Below the pieces are notes generated by a model, which saw only the letters and a list, made by a program, of their open reading frames with translations, was not told where the DNA came from and ran no database searches. Shown here piece by piece: positions 1 to 11,819 of a DNA stretch of 64,000 nucleotides; the first letter of the stretch is position 1, and every line of letters starts with the position of its first letter. A program made the translations under genes and the position numbers. Source of the stretch: Akebia trifoliata (Eukaryota > Streptophyta > Magnoliopsida > Ranunculales > Lardizabalaceae); NCBI GenBank assembly GCA_017979445.1, contig JADQWC010000532.1, positions 1-64,000 on the forward strand, written 5' to 3'.

Positions 1-420
1 AGGTGGATCATTCATCTTCAATTTTGACCGCTTGTACTAAATAGACATTATTTTAGTAACATTGAATCGATCCCTCTCCTTGATTGCTTGGATAATCTAT
101 TTTGGCTTAACATTTGACATTGTCATTTCAGACAATAGTTGTTTCTCGCTTAGTAATAGCTTCCTAGCAAACGAATGCCCCTCATTATGCTCGGCAATCT
201 CATGACTGTGGGAAACACATATCACCTTTATCTTCCACTGATCATCTTCGGGTAGCTTCAAACATCTCAAACTAAAAGGGCACCAGCATCTTTTGCTAAT
301 CGACTGCCAAACAAAATTTTCACCGACATCCGTATTCAACCCTTTATAAGTGCCACCCTTCTCACAACAAAAGAAAATTCTCGGGCTCTTACCCTTTTAA
401 TTATCAGATTTGGTGACTAT
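1..420 (-). pseudogene. FAR1/MULE-type DNA-binding domain fragment
   Basis: The minus strand reads as a decayed FAR1-type (WRKY-GCM1-like) zinc-binding domain, as found in FAR1-related proteins and the Mutator-like transposases they derive from. In order one sees a CEKGGTYK-like stretch, a CWCPFSLR motif, an SHSHEIAEHNEGHSFA segment (the usual His-Asn-His-Glu region), and a KQLLSEMTMSNVKPK tail. The open part is 97-339; it has no credible ATG. Translation continues in the same sense past a stop towards base 1 with an AIKERDR segment, so the relic runs off the window edge. Stops upstream and downstream make it a pseudogene. The family call rests on motif recognition; whether it was a host FRS gene or a MULE cannot be decided here. 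Confidence 0.6.
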
Positions 421-1769
421 TAGGTTAGACCTAATAGTCTTGTCAATTTCTCTACCCATCTACACAAGTCATCTCAACTATCAAAAATTCAATCCGATTC
501 AAAATATCTTGTGTTATCGATTGCATTAAATAACTACATTAAAGTTGTAGATGAAGTTAAACAATAAGTAAACAATTAACACAACTAAAATAACTCAAAG
601 AAATAAAAAGACCTAAAAACAATTTAAATTTTTTTTTGTTTTATTTTATTTGGTATGTACATACCGAATCTATCAAAATACATTGGGTATGTACATACCA
701 AATCAATTTCACCAAGATAGGAAATGGGGTACCAAAGGAACTCTAATAAGATTTATAGTTCTACTCGGTACCCCTACATAGTCAATTGCAAGCCACACTC
801 AATATGAGAAATCAAGAGTGATGAATAAATTTCGATAAGTGCATATCGATTGATTGTCTAATGGTAATTGCATTTTTTTACGATAGTCGGTAGGTACATA
901 CTGAGCATGTTCATTCATGTTCGGTTTGCACCTTCCAAACGTTATAAGAAAATGATTATTCTATTTTAAAAAATTATTATTATTTCAAACCATAAAAATA
1001 CATGAAAATAAAGAAATATATGTTCTTTAGTTACTCCATGTGAGATAACACTATAAAAAAAAATTGTACACAACAAACATAAATTGTAAAAATCCTATAA
1101 GCTTACCTCCATTGTTTCAAATCTATCTATGAATTCCAAATAAGTGAATTTGACCAAATGTAATTAGTATTTACTGACGTTGGTAGAACTTTAAAAGTTT
1201 TAATTAGTGGGAGTGAAGGGTTGTATCCCTATCGGTGGGTTTTTTTCGAACAATTGTTTTGGTAATGAAAGTGTGCACAACTAGCAAAATCCTAAAGGGT
1301 ATAACAATAATTATTTTTTCTTTTCAAAAGTCACTTAAGTGGGTGCAAATGGCCATTTTGGTGTGTGCAAATAGCCACCCCTTTGCAAATATCACTTTTG
1401 TCTTTCCTTATAAACTAAAGGAAAGTGACCTCAATGCCCCTCTCTCCATCATGTTCATTATTATTATCATCATCATCTTATTCAAATAGTTGGAGTTTTG
1501 ATTTTGGGAAGAAAATCAAAAGATTTTATGTAAAATTATCTATTAATATATTAGAAAAGACCAAAGTCAAAGTATATCTAAATAATTTAAAACCAGAGGG
1601 GTATCTAAAATATTTACCAAAGTTGGAATTTTAACGTGTCGTCAAGAAGGGAAGAGTTAGCACAATGCTAGAGTGGTCCTAGAATTACTCTCTTATCTTT
1701 ATCATCAAAGCTTATCCCCATATACCAATCATTGGTGGTGGAAAAATCTCACCTTCACAGATACCAATT
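421..1769. other. AT-rich spacer, no gene recognised
   Basis: No coding sequence is supported. The palindrome GGTATGTACATACC occurs twice, at about 652-665 and 686-699, inside a short inverted-repeat-rich patch that may be part of a small degenerate transposon. The short plus-strand open frames at 1235-1634 have low-complexity Ile/Ser composition and no recognisable domain. Confidence 0.4.
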
Positions 1770-2655
1770 ATCCTCTTTTCAAAAATTCAAAAATTTGAAA
1801 TTCCTTTAGTAAAAAAATTTGATAGAAATTTCAACTAACATATCTCATAGAAAAAGATGTTTTGTTTTTATCTGAGTTTCTTTATAAAAAGTGTAGATTT
1901 CTTTGTTCTCTTTTTAACAAATCCAATAGTACACAAATCAAACATCATAGTAAAATGTTATACTCTTTTTATGAACGTTGCGTGAAATTCAAATTTAGAT
2001 ATAGGAAAAAACTGAATTTCTTGTATTTTCTATATTGTCATTATTTTTTTATAGAAAAAATATGAATAGAATATGATTAATCATCATATTATTATCAATC
2101 ATCTATTCAAAAATCAAAGAATGAAAATACATGATTTTCATAGAAACTAATTAATTTTATTTAAGGGTTTGAACTACTCACATTTTTTCGATGATTTTCA
2201 TCCAAAGAACACGTCTTTCTTTACACTTTTAATCTTTTAAATTTTTTTCTTTTCTTCTTCATCTATAAATTTTATAAACAATGGAGTTTAGGGTTTTGAG
2301 TTTAAAGAAGAGAATAAAACATGAGAAAAGAGGCTAGAGTTCCTTATTGAGAAAAAGATTATGGTTAAATATATATATAAGAATTATAGGGACTCCAAGC
2401 ACTAACCATTTTGTTTAGTAAGTGTTTAAAAGATTTATAAGATTTTCTTCATGAATCCTACAATTCTGATCCTCATCATCACCTAAGTAATCTCTAAATA
2501 ATTTCTCTTTACTTTGTCATATTCAATTAATCTAACAAAATCCTAAATTACAAATTAATAAGATGACTCCAAGTAGGCAAGATATCTGTACCCAAGATCT
2601 TCTAAAATAAAATTTATTTTTATTAAAATATACTTTTGCTTCCAATGAATTTGTT
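1770..2655. repeat. Long direct repeat, copy 1 (~0.88 kb)
   Basis: This stretch and 3955-4840 are diverged copies in the same orientation. Shared landmarks in order are AAATTCCTTTAGT, TATCTCATAG, TTTTTTCGATGA, GAGTTTAGG.TTTTGAGTTTA, and AAGATCTTCTAAAATAAA followed by TTTTTATTAAAATA. No clear TG..CA ends, primer site or polypurine tract was found, so calling them LTRs of an old element is only a possibility. Confidence 0.6.
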
Positions 2656-3954
2656 AAGGGTTTTAAAAATAATTTAATTAAAATTTAATATTAATTAAAT
2701 CATACCCTTGACAAATCTAGGTATCTGCACCTAACTTAATTAATCTATTCAAAAAGTTATTTTATTCTTAATGAAATATTAAATAAATAGAAAATTCATT
2801 TAATATATCATTTACTATAAGAATTCATGGACTTTGGACTTTAAAAACTATTAACCACATAATCTCGTTATCTATAGACTCATAAAAATCAGGGTTACTA
2901 CCTTCTACTCACCTTAAAAGAAATTTTGTACTTGGAATTTTAGTCTAAATACGTTTTTACTGCATATTCTTTGATTATGATAAAAACTCTTAATTTAACT
3001 CTAAAAAATTAGTTACACGTTAAAAAAATAAAAAATTAATGGTAAACAAAAATATTATATCCCACACCAAGACATAGTATATTCATATAATCAATATTAT
3101 AAATTATTAAAAAAATAATTTACTTTTATATACATTATGTAAAATCGAAAGCTTTTGCTAGGAAACTTTACATCATTTCCTAAGGATTTAGAGCCTTTGG
3201 CCAGATACCAAGTTGTCACAAATTATTTAATATCAGCTTTTACAAAAATAAATTTATGACTTCTTGAACTTATGCTTCGTAGCTACTCCAAATATAAAAA
3301 AAAATTATCAATAGAGTATGAGCTTCAAAAGCCCATGAGTTCATTTTAACACCCTAAATATAATTATTAATAGTTTTGAAATCATCAACTAGAAAAAATA
3401 TATTATTTTTCAATAGTCTTAAATGTATACAAATTTATTTTATAATTGGAATTAAATGAATCCATTTCAAATCATCAAATTCCCTTTTTCTTTTCTTTGT
3501 TCCTTTACAATGAATACCTTACTGATTTAACCATTTGATAATCGATACTATGGGGTATTTCGCACATGAGACCAAATAATCCCTATCACGTGCAACCCCT
3601 GTCAAATACCGAATGATCATAATTTTTCTTAGGTCCTACACCCTCGATTAAGAAATTTCTTGGGTTAAGAAATTGAAATCAAGAATTAATTGTTGTCTAT
3701 ATGCACCACATTAAAAAATTTCTTACCAGAATGATATTTTCTCTATCAGATTAACAATGTATAAAAAAAACTAATTCAATGTCAACATCAAAGGGAATGA
3801 TTAAAGAAAATTTCATGATAAAATTTATAAACAAAAACACTAATTTTAATTCAATAAGATTTTACAATATCAATAATCAAGGCATAACAAAAGAATTATT
3901 CATATTACTAAAACAAACAATGATTTATGTCAAAATTAGTATTGCAACGAAATA
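2656..3954. other. Spacer between the 0.88 kb direct repeats
   Basis: About 1.3 kb of AT-rich sequence with stops in all frames. If the flanking repeats were LTRs this would be the internal part of a small non-autonomous element (TRIM/LARD-like), but no element protein is visible. Confidence 0.35.
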
Positions 3955-4840
3955 ATAATTTGCTATTTTTCTTAAGTTCAAAAATCTGAAATTCCTTTAA
4001 TAAAAAACTTAACAGAATATTTAATTAATATATCTCATAGTAAACAACGTTTTCTAATATCAATTTCTTCATAAAAGTTTTAGATATTTTTGTTCTCTTT
4101 TCAACGAACCCGATTTTACCCAAATCCGACATTAGAGTAAATAGCTATACTTTTTTTATAAATATTATGCAGAATCCGATTCAGATATGAGAAAAACTCG
4201 AACTTTTTGTATTTTTATATTATCATTATTTTTTATATAAAAAAAAATATGAGCACAACATGATCAATCACCATATCATTAAGAATCATATATTCAACAA
4301 TCAAAGAAAGAAAATATATGATTTTCATATTAATTAATTAATTATTTAAGGTTTAGAACCACATATATTTTTTCGATGACTCTCATACAGAGTATACATC
4401 TTCTTTTTACATTTCCGATCCTTTAAAACTTTTTTTTTTCTCCTTTTATAAATTTAAGCAACAATAGAGTTTAGGATTTTGAGTTTAGAGAAGAGAAGAA
4501 GATATGTGAAAGGAAACTAGAATTTCTTGGTGAGAAAGATATTAGAGTTTTATATAGTTAATAATTATAGGGACTCTAGGCATTAAGCATTTTGTCGAAG
4601 GGATGTTTAAAAGTTTTACATAATTTTCTTCATGAATCCTACAATTCTTCATCATCTCCGAAGTTATGTCTAAACAATTTCTCTTTACTTTACCACATGA
4701 CAACATTCAATTACTCCAATAAAATCTTAAATTATAAACCAATAGGTAGACACAAAGTAGGTAAGATATCTTTACCAAAGATCTTCTAAAATAAATACTT
4801 GTTTTTATTAAAATACATTTTTGTTCCAACGAATTAATAA
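3955..4840. repeat. Long direct repeat, copy 2 (~0.88 kb)
   Basis: Second copy of the 1770-2655 repeat, with the same order of landmark words and many substitutions and small indels. It lies immediately before the truncated copia fragment at ~5005. Confidence 0.6.
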
Positions 4841-5004
4841 ATATCTAGAATGGAGAAAATCAAAAGACAAGCAAATTAATAAATAAATCAAACAAGAAAA
4901 TGAGAAAAATCTCTTTTTTTTTTTTTCATTCCTCACTTCTGGGATTACATCCTAGATCATTCGATACGAATTCAAAAATGAATAGAGAAACAAAGAAAAT
5001 AACT

Positions 5005-5336
5005 ACTGTGTAAACGAATAATTTGAAAGTAAGCATTACACAATCACCAAGATCTTTTTTGGAAAAGAGGAATAAATACTATGTTGTTTTGGATGATGAT
5101 TTCTCTCGATATAGTTGGTTTTATTCGTTAAAGAGAAAATCTAATTTCTTTGAATATTTTCTTATTTTTCACAAAATGGTTGAACGACAACTTGATCGGA
5201 AATTAAGATTTTTCAATCAAATGGTAGTAGTGAATTTTTCAAAATGGAATTCTTAAATCATTTAGTTGAAGATGGTATTATTCATAATTACAGTGTCCAG
5301 TTACACCTAAAAAAAATAGTATAAAGGAGCACAAAC
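5005..5336 (+). pseudogene. Ty1/copia integrase fragment, left of the nested insertion
   Basis: The frame 5023-5256 reads as the catalytic core of a plant Ty1/copia integrase: [16 protein letters not shown] (the first catalytic Asp region), then KRKSNFFEYFLIFHKMVERQ and a degraded segment where an Asp-Gly-Gly-Gly-Glu-Phe motif is expected. After a frame slip, GIIHNYS continues the integrase. Coding stops where the Ty3/gypsy LTR begins at 5337 and resumes at 16352 with KHRYVVELGLTMM, the next segment of the same domain. The 5' part of the element (LTR, gag, protease) is not present, so it was truncated or already decayed before the insertion. Confidence 0.8.
5332..5336. repeat. Target-site duplication CAAAC, left copy
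   Basis: CAAAC directly precedes the TGTAACACC start of the 5' LTR and recurs at 16347-16351 directly after the GTCACA end of the 3' LTR. A 5 bp duplication is the length expected for LTR-retrotransposon integrase. Confidence 0.9.
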
Positions 5337-8300
5337 TGTAACACCCCGAGTTTTTAATTTATATCTCGAGGAATCTAATTGTGAATTTCGATAAAATTCT
5401 AAAAGGACTTAGGGTAGAATACTCAAATTTTAGTCCATTCATTTTAAAAGAATTTTAACTTTGCCATTAGGTCTAAAATGATCGAAATATATATTTTAGC
5501 TTGTAAGAACGTTCAAATTCTATTTCAGATAAGAAAGCTATAAAATCCTCGAATTTCGTGTTAAGTGGGATCCAAAATAATGAATTTTCGAAAGAGGAAG
5601 AATCAAAAAAATTTAACCAACCATGAGCTCCACAACGAAAAATTATTCGAAATGGAATACTCATATGTCATTTTTCGAGTTCGACTGATCAAGATTTTGT
5701 CGAAAATAGAAACAAAGGAAAAATACAAAAATGCCCTCAGCTTTTATTATAAAAAGAACCAACTCATTCTTTTATTCACTTTCTCCTCTCCAACTCACAA
5801 AAAATCAGCCCCTTCTCCAACCCTAGGGTTTCAACCCTTCTCATCAAGATTTATGGCAAGCGAGCCCGAGTTGATCATCGACGAAGGAGAGAAAGTTGTC
5901 AGCATCGACGAACTTCATGCCTTCAACCCGTTTGACCTTCATTTTTCTTTCTTTATCTTATTCTCTCATAAAAATCAACAAGTAGGTTCATTTGTATCTA
6001 CTTAGAGTCTCATCAAAATCAAGGGAGAGTTGTCCATGGTCATTGAAAAGGGGAAAAATACCTTCAAAGAAGATTTTGAAATCAACTTGACCATTAGCAC
6101 CCGAGTTCAACCACTTTCGGAATTTCGAACTGTCGAAAATTGACCATTTATTTTGGTTCATCACCATTGGCAATCTCAAATCAAGTAGGGGACTCTCAAC
6201 TCTTATTAATAATCGTAGATTTCAAAAAATTGCATTTAGGGATGTTTCGAAACTTGTGTATGTTTTAAATTTATAGAATGTCGCTTAAATTACTTCAAAT
6301 TCATGCTAGAAATCCTTATGTTTGATGTGTTTTATCGTAGTTTGAATACTTAATTTGTAGGGTTATTAGAATAAAAAATGAGTGAAAAACTCGAAGAAAC
6401 TATAAAAGAAATAAAAAAAAATCGAAGCTTTCAGCGTTCTGTCGATGCCACCGTGCACTATTCATGGTGCCACCTTGAAAATCAAAAAGTGCTCAAATTT
6501 TTTTTTTCTGATATTATTTTTGGATTTCTCGTGCTTTTAACATGCTAAAACAACTATTTATGGCCCCCGTAACTCCTTCAAACGAAGCAGGAAAAAAATA
6601 AACAAAATTTCATCTCGATGACAATATTTCAAGTATTCACGTGATATCTTTCGCATTACTTTGAATTAGGTTATAAAATTACATGGCCCTTCTCAGGTTA
6701 TCAATGACCTTCATTTACAAAAACCCATTTTTAATTTTGACAATTTTAAAAAATCGAGTTTCTGACATTTAGCCACATTTTCACCAGCTTTTTCATTTTT
6801 AGCAGTTTGCCTTCGTAGACCTATTGAGACCCTGTTTTAACAAATTGGATAGTTTTGCGATTGAATGATCAAAGTGTATTTGGAAGCTTGAAAAAAAAAT
6901 ATTTGGTTTGAAAAGTCGAGAAGTAAAAACACGGTAGAATAGGAAAGGGATGAATCGGTAGAATGTTAGAATCACACCGAAGGGTGATGTCTGCATTTTA
7001 CATTGTATATTGTGTGTAGGTTGGTGAAGGAATATCCAGGGATAAATGAAAGAATTGCATGTTTATTTAAATTTATGTTGGCACAGAGACTCCGAGTACT
7101 GTTGTTTATTTTAGGCCGGGTGGCCAGAGTTGCATGGTAAGAAACTAGATATCCATTCCCAACCTGGTTCTATTAATTTCTTTTTTATTCTTAAATAAAA
7201 ATGATATATATACGTAGCTATCTTGTGAGCTGTTAAAGAGTCTGTGAATGTCTGAGTGATGTACTATCTTGGGATGTATGGTAGGGACCACGAAGCTCAT
7301 ACGTGGTATGGGACACGTATGTGAGTGGAGTCACAACTGGAATCTGGATCCATTCTCTTCTATCTTTACCAGTGAACGTGTATTGTAAAGGTGGTCGTAT
7401 CCGAATAGAGTGTTTATTTTGGGAATCACATGCACGCCTGATAGGCATAGACGAAGATGATTGATCAGTAACACTAATAATCTAGTAGTAGTCGAACGTT
7501 CTGACACATCGAAAAGAGACCCATTGCTTACGGTCACGTCAAATAGCCCGTCTGAACCAGATAAATGGTCACTAGTGTAGTAAGAATAGCGACCAGGAGC
7601 AATCTAATCGTGAATCCCAACTCTCTAATTCCACTACTCCACCATTTTGTATTATGTATCTATTGTTATATTTTGAATAATAAACTGCAAAGCATGCTTG
7701 TCATTTTAATGTTGTCAAATTATTTATATAAAAATGAAAATGTATAGTGAATACTGATGATTGATGCCATGTGAACCTTTAAAACTGTTTAGTTGCTCAT
7801 CCCTGGCTATATGTACCAGTTAACCGTAGTTTTAATAGTAAAACTTAAATGTATTGAAATATTTCTGTATGCTTATTCGTATATGTTAGGTGAGGTTATT
7901 AGTAGGAGCTGTTTGTGGACCTACTAGGTAACTATTGTTACTCACACTTTACTTCCTATTTTTTTTAGCTTCAGAGCCTGTAGTCGAAGAGGTAGTCGTT
8001 GAACCGTCTAGTGAGGATTATCTGGTGGGTCATACCGATGGCTAGAGTCCGTTACCCGGTGAGCATCATGACTACTTCTATTAGGAGTATGTTCGTTCTA
8101 GGAGAGGTATATGTTCTTTTTGGGGCTGAGTGCTAGGTCTATGTTAAAGTGAGGAAATTTTTGTAAGCCTATATAATTTCACTTTTTGCGCAACTCTGAT
8201 GGAATTCCGTGATGTTTGCGGTTTACTGCCTTACGCATCTTGTATATTTTGGTACCTTGTCATATACAGGATTGATTGATTATTAGCTTATCAATTTTTT

Positions 8301-8401
8301 TTGCCTTTGAGTTTCATGAAACGCTAACATAAAAAGAGGAAACTATCTAAACCTCAAGGTTTGACCTTAGGATTTGTGTTAGCATTTGGCGGGGCGTCAC
8401 A
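5337..8401 (+). repeat. 5' LTR of the Tekay-type element (3065 bp)
   Basis: It begins TGTAACACCCCGAG and ends GGCGGGGCGTCACA, as does the 3' LTR. Compared with the 3' LTR it lacks about 27 bp near 7256 and about 58 bp near 7595, which accounts for the length difference. Open frames inside it (for example 5565-6005) have no recognisable domain and are LTR sequence. Confidence 0.92.
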
Positions 8402-8403
8402 GA

Positions 8404-8414
8404 TGGTATCAGAG
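8404..8414 (+). other. Primer-binding site (tRNA-Met type)
   Basis: TGGTATCAGAG starts two bases after the 5' LTR end and matches the complement of the 3' end of plant initiator tRNA-Met, the usual primer for plant Ty3/gypsy elements. Confidence 0.9.
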
Positions 8415-8627
8415 TTCATTAGTAGTTCCGTATTGGGATTACAAGCTCTTCCGTGTCTAGAGTCCATAGAACCTAGTAAGACTAAGATAGGATTCTAAGT
8501 TCGTTCCGTTAGTAATGAAAATGGTGTTCATTACTAAATTCCTATTCAAGATATTCATTAATTCTTTCATAAGAACGACTTTAGCCTGATGATAATAAAT
8601 GCCTTGCTAGTGATGAGCAGAAACGAG

Positions 8628-9755
8628 ATGAGCGGACGAGGCAGAGGTAGAGGCCGAGATGGGACAAGCATCGAGTCAGACCCTTGATCTAATAGCACAA
8701 CTAATGTCATTTTTGGGACAGATGGCTGAGTTGTAGAACAAGTTTAGGAAGGAAATGCTTGAGCCACAGGCTAGACTAGCCGAGGAAGTGGCTGAGTTGA
8801 GGGAGTGCCAGGCTTCTTCACAGGAAGCCGACCCTATTCCACCTCAGGAGCCACCATAGGAGCCACGGCCACAGGTTGTGCCGCTGAGAGCCACGAGGAC
8901 TCCCCCACCCCAGAATCAGACAGATACGGGAATGTGGCTACAGAAGTTCCAACGACTACGCCCACCCAGGTTTAGAGGTTCTTCCGACCCGACTAAGGTC
9001 GAGGAGTGGGTTTTGAGGACCTGAGAGATTCTAAGCACCATGCAGTGCCCGAGAGACTAGTGGGTACCAGTGGTTACCTTTTAATTTGACGGGGATGCCA
9101 GCTATTGGTGGCATTCCGAGAGGAATATTTTGGGAGAGGGGCCCTTCGAGTGGGCTAATTTTGAGAGGATGTTCCTAGAAAAATTCATATCTGAGACGGC
9201 CCAAGAGATCAAGTATCAAGAATTTTCAGGTTTGGTGCAAAACAGTCTATCCATTACGGATTACGAGCTGAGATTTACTAGATTATCACGATATGCACCC
9301 GAGCTCATTCCGACCGATCTGCAGAAGGCTCGCAGATTTTTTAGAGGACTACGACCCTACCTAAGAGCCAGGATGTCAGTGATTGAGACCACTAGCTATT
9401 GAGACACAATGAGCCGAGCTCAGAGGGTTGAGCCAGAGGAGATGGAGCTACAGATTTCAAGGGGGCAGGCCAGTCGATCCCAGACTTTTTTTCCTCCCAG
9501 AGCCGATCCAGCCAAGAGGTCGATGCTTGCGAGATCAAGTGCTTCTGGACCCACATATCCGTAGTACCGAGCTCTTACGTCATCGAGTTATAGACCACTT
9601 GAGGTTCTAATGAAGCCAGCAGGGCCAAAGGGACCAACCAGATAGATTACGAAACCACCCGCCCCACATAGACCTATACCGACGGGACTTTTGACATGCT
9701 TTGGGTGTGGGCAGATGGGACATATCAAGAGGAACTGCCCTTCATAACAGCCATA
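8628..9755 (+). pseudogene. gag of the Tekay-type element, broken
   Basis: An ATG at 8628 opens a basic MSGRGRGRGRDG start typical of chromovirus Gag. Further along are a PPRFRGSSDPTKVEEW capsid segment, an EWANFERMFLEKFI segment with YELRFTRLSRYAPELI, and a CCHC zinc knuckle C-FG-C-GQMG-H-IKRN-C at 9697-9738. Gag would coat and package the element RNA in cytoplasmic particles. Numerous in-frame TAG/TGA stops, many of them explainable as CAG-to-TAG or TGG-to-TGA changes, rule out function. The longest open piece is 9130-9402. Confidence 0.85.
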
Positions 9756-9759
9756 GTCA

Positions 9760-10191
9760 GGGGTGATTTCTAGACCCCAAGACAGGGTGTATCATCTGAC
9801 TCAAGAGGAGATACCAGTTTCAGACGAGGTGCTAGAAGGTATAATTTTGATTTTCAATGTTAAGATTCGAGTTTTGTTTGATACCGATTCTTCTAGATCA
9901 TATATTTCCACCGAAATTGCACGATTGTTAGACTTTGAGATTTCTGACATGGGTCGAGTAATGAAACTATCCATATCGTTGGGAGGTCGACAGATAGCCC
10001 AAAGATTGTGTCGAAACTGTATAATTAGGATAGATGATCAGGAGATGAGTACCGACCTTATGACATTAGATAGTTGCGACTTTGATGTCATATTGGGGAT
10101 GGATTGGCTAGAGCAGAATCATGTCTACGTGGATTGTTTCTCGAGGTCAGTAGTATTTAGAAGGCCAGGATATCCAAAAGTCAAGGTTTGA
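9760..10191 (+). pseudogene. Aspartic protease domain of pol, broken
   Basis: Open frame 9763-10191. It contains VLFDTDSSRSYIS, the retropepsin active-site region, but with Asp in place of the conserved Gly of the Asp-Thr-Gly triad, a single G-to-A change. DVILGMDWLEQN near the end is the second conserved segment of retroelement proteases. The active-site change by itself predicts loss of Gag-Pol processing. Confidence 0.8.
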
Positions 10192-10230
10192 GGATCCAAG
10201 TATAGAAGAGACGGTCCTTTATACAACCAG

Positions 10231-10960
10231 TTGGGAACTTTGAGTATAGCGAAACTAGAGACATCATCGGATATGGTAGAGGTAGTAAAGGAATTTGGGG
10301 ATGTTTTTCCAGACGAATTACCAGGTTTGCCTCCAAGTCGTGAGATAGAGTTTTCTATCGATTTGGTACCAGGCATAGGGCCTATCTCCATCGCTCCATA
10401 CCGAATGGCCCATGTAGAAACCCGAGAGTTGAAAGCGTAGATTGATGAGCTTACTAACTTGGGGTTTATTCGACTGAGTTCTTCACCCTGGGGAGCACCA
10501 GTTTTGTTTGTCAAAAAGAAGGATGGGTTACTTCGATTACGTATCGACTATCCGAGGTTAAATCAAGTGACCATCAAGAATAAGTACCACCTTCTACGCA
10601 TCGATGACTTATTTGACCAACTGCAAGGTGCCCAATACTTCTCTAAGATCGATTTGCGATCTGGGTACCACCAGTTGAGGATCCAGGAGGCAGACATTTC
10701 GAAGACTGCATTTCGGACCAGGCTAGGACACTTTGAGTATCTAGTGATGCCTTTCGGTTTGACGAATGCACGGCAACATTCATGGATCTGATGCACCAGG
10801 TATTTTGGGAGCACCTCGATAAGTTTGTCATTGTGTTCATAGATGACATCCTAATTTACTCTAAGTCGAGGGAAGATCACGATAGATACCTCAAAATCAC
10901 ATTATAGATTTTACGTGGGCATAAGTTATATGCCAAGTTCAGCAAATGTGAATTTTGACT
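10231..10960 (+). pseudogene. Reverse transcriptase domain of pol, frameshifted
   Basis: The domain reads [61 protein letters not shown], then after a one-base loss near 10770 continues in another frame as VIVFIDDILIYS (10830-10866). FIDD corresponds to the YxDD catalytic motif with Phe for Tyr. A stop (TAG, expected Gln) lies near 10440 and others near 10905 and 10957. It would copy element RNA into cDNA; here it is dead. Confidence 0.88.
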
Positions 10961-10967
10961 CCAAAAG

Positions 10968-11620
10968 GTGAAATTCCTAGGACACATGGTGTCCAATGAA
11001 GAGATAGTAATAGACCCCTCCAAGGTTGAAGCCGTATTAACGTGGAAACAGCCTAAGACGGTGACAGATATTAGAAGTTTTCTTGGGATGGCCGGCTACT
11101 ACAGAAGGTTTATTGAGGGATTCTCTACTCTTGCAGCACCATTGACGAGATTGACGCAGAAAAATGTTCGATTTGAATGGGATCACAAGTGCGAGATTGC
11201 ATTTCAAGAATTGAAGAAAAGATTGACGACTGCTCCAATTTTAGTATCTCCGATTCCGAGTGAAGGCTTGACGATCTTCATTGATGCTTCTGGGATTGGT
11301 TTGGGAGCCATATTGATGCAATTTGGGAAAGTAGTGGCATACGCTTCTAGGAAGTTGAAGAATCACGAGAAGAATTATCCAGTCTATGATCTTGAGTTAG
11401 CCGCTATAGTATTCGCACTACGCATTTAGAGACACTATCTATACGGGGAGAAGTTTGAAGTGTTCTCTGATCATAAGAGCCTCAAGTACATATTCTCGTA
11501 GCGAGAATTAAATATGAGGCAACGACGTTGGATGGAATACATCAAGGACTATGACTTTACCCTTGAGTATCACCTAGGGAAAGCAAATGTGGTTGCCGAC
11601 GCTTTGAGTAGAAACACCGT
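10968..11620 (+). pseudogene. RNase H region of pol, broken
   Basis: Frame 10968-11429 carries the RT connection ([36 protein letters not shown]) and the RNase H start [37 protein letters not shown] follows, and after a stop near 11428 come VFSDHKSLKYIF and 11514-11813 with RQRRWMEYIKDYDFTLEYH and KANVVADALSR. The order and motifs are those of Ty3/gypsy RNase H. Confidence 0.85.
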
Positions 11621-11819
11621 AGCTCATATGATGTTGAAAGAATGGCAATTACTTGAACAAGTCGCAGAAACAGTATTTGAGACTCCAAGGGAAAAGTTTA
11701 GACTGCACAGAATTGAAAATGAGTTGATAGCACGAATTAAAGAAGCCCAGAAAGTAGATGAAGATGTGGGAGAATATGAGTTGAGAACTAGGGACCTGAT
11801 TGACCTAGATTGATCGAAA

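Noticed and set aside
5565..6005. 146-codon open frame on plus
   Set aside because: It lies inside the 5' LTR, is broken in the 3' LTR copy, and has no recognisable domain.
10125..10514. 129-codon minus-strand frame
   Set aside because: Antisense shadow of the pol protease/RT region.
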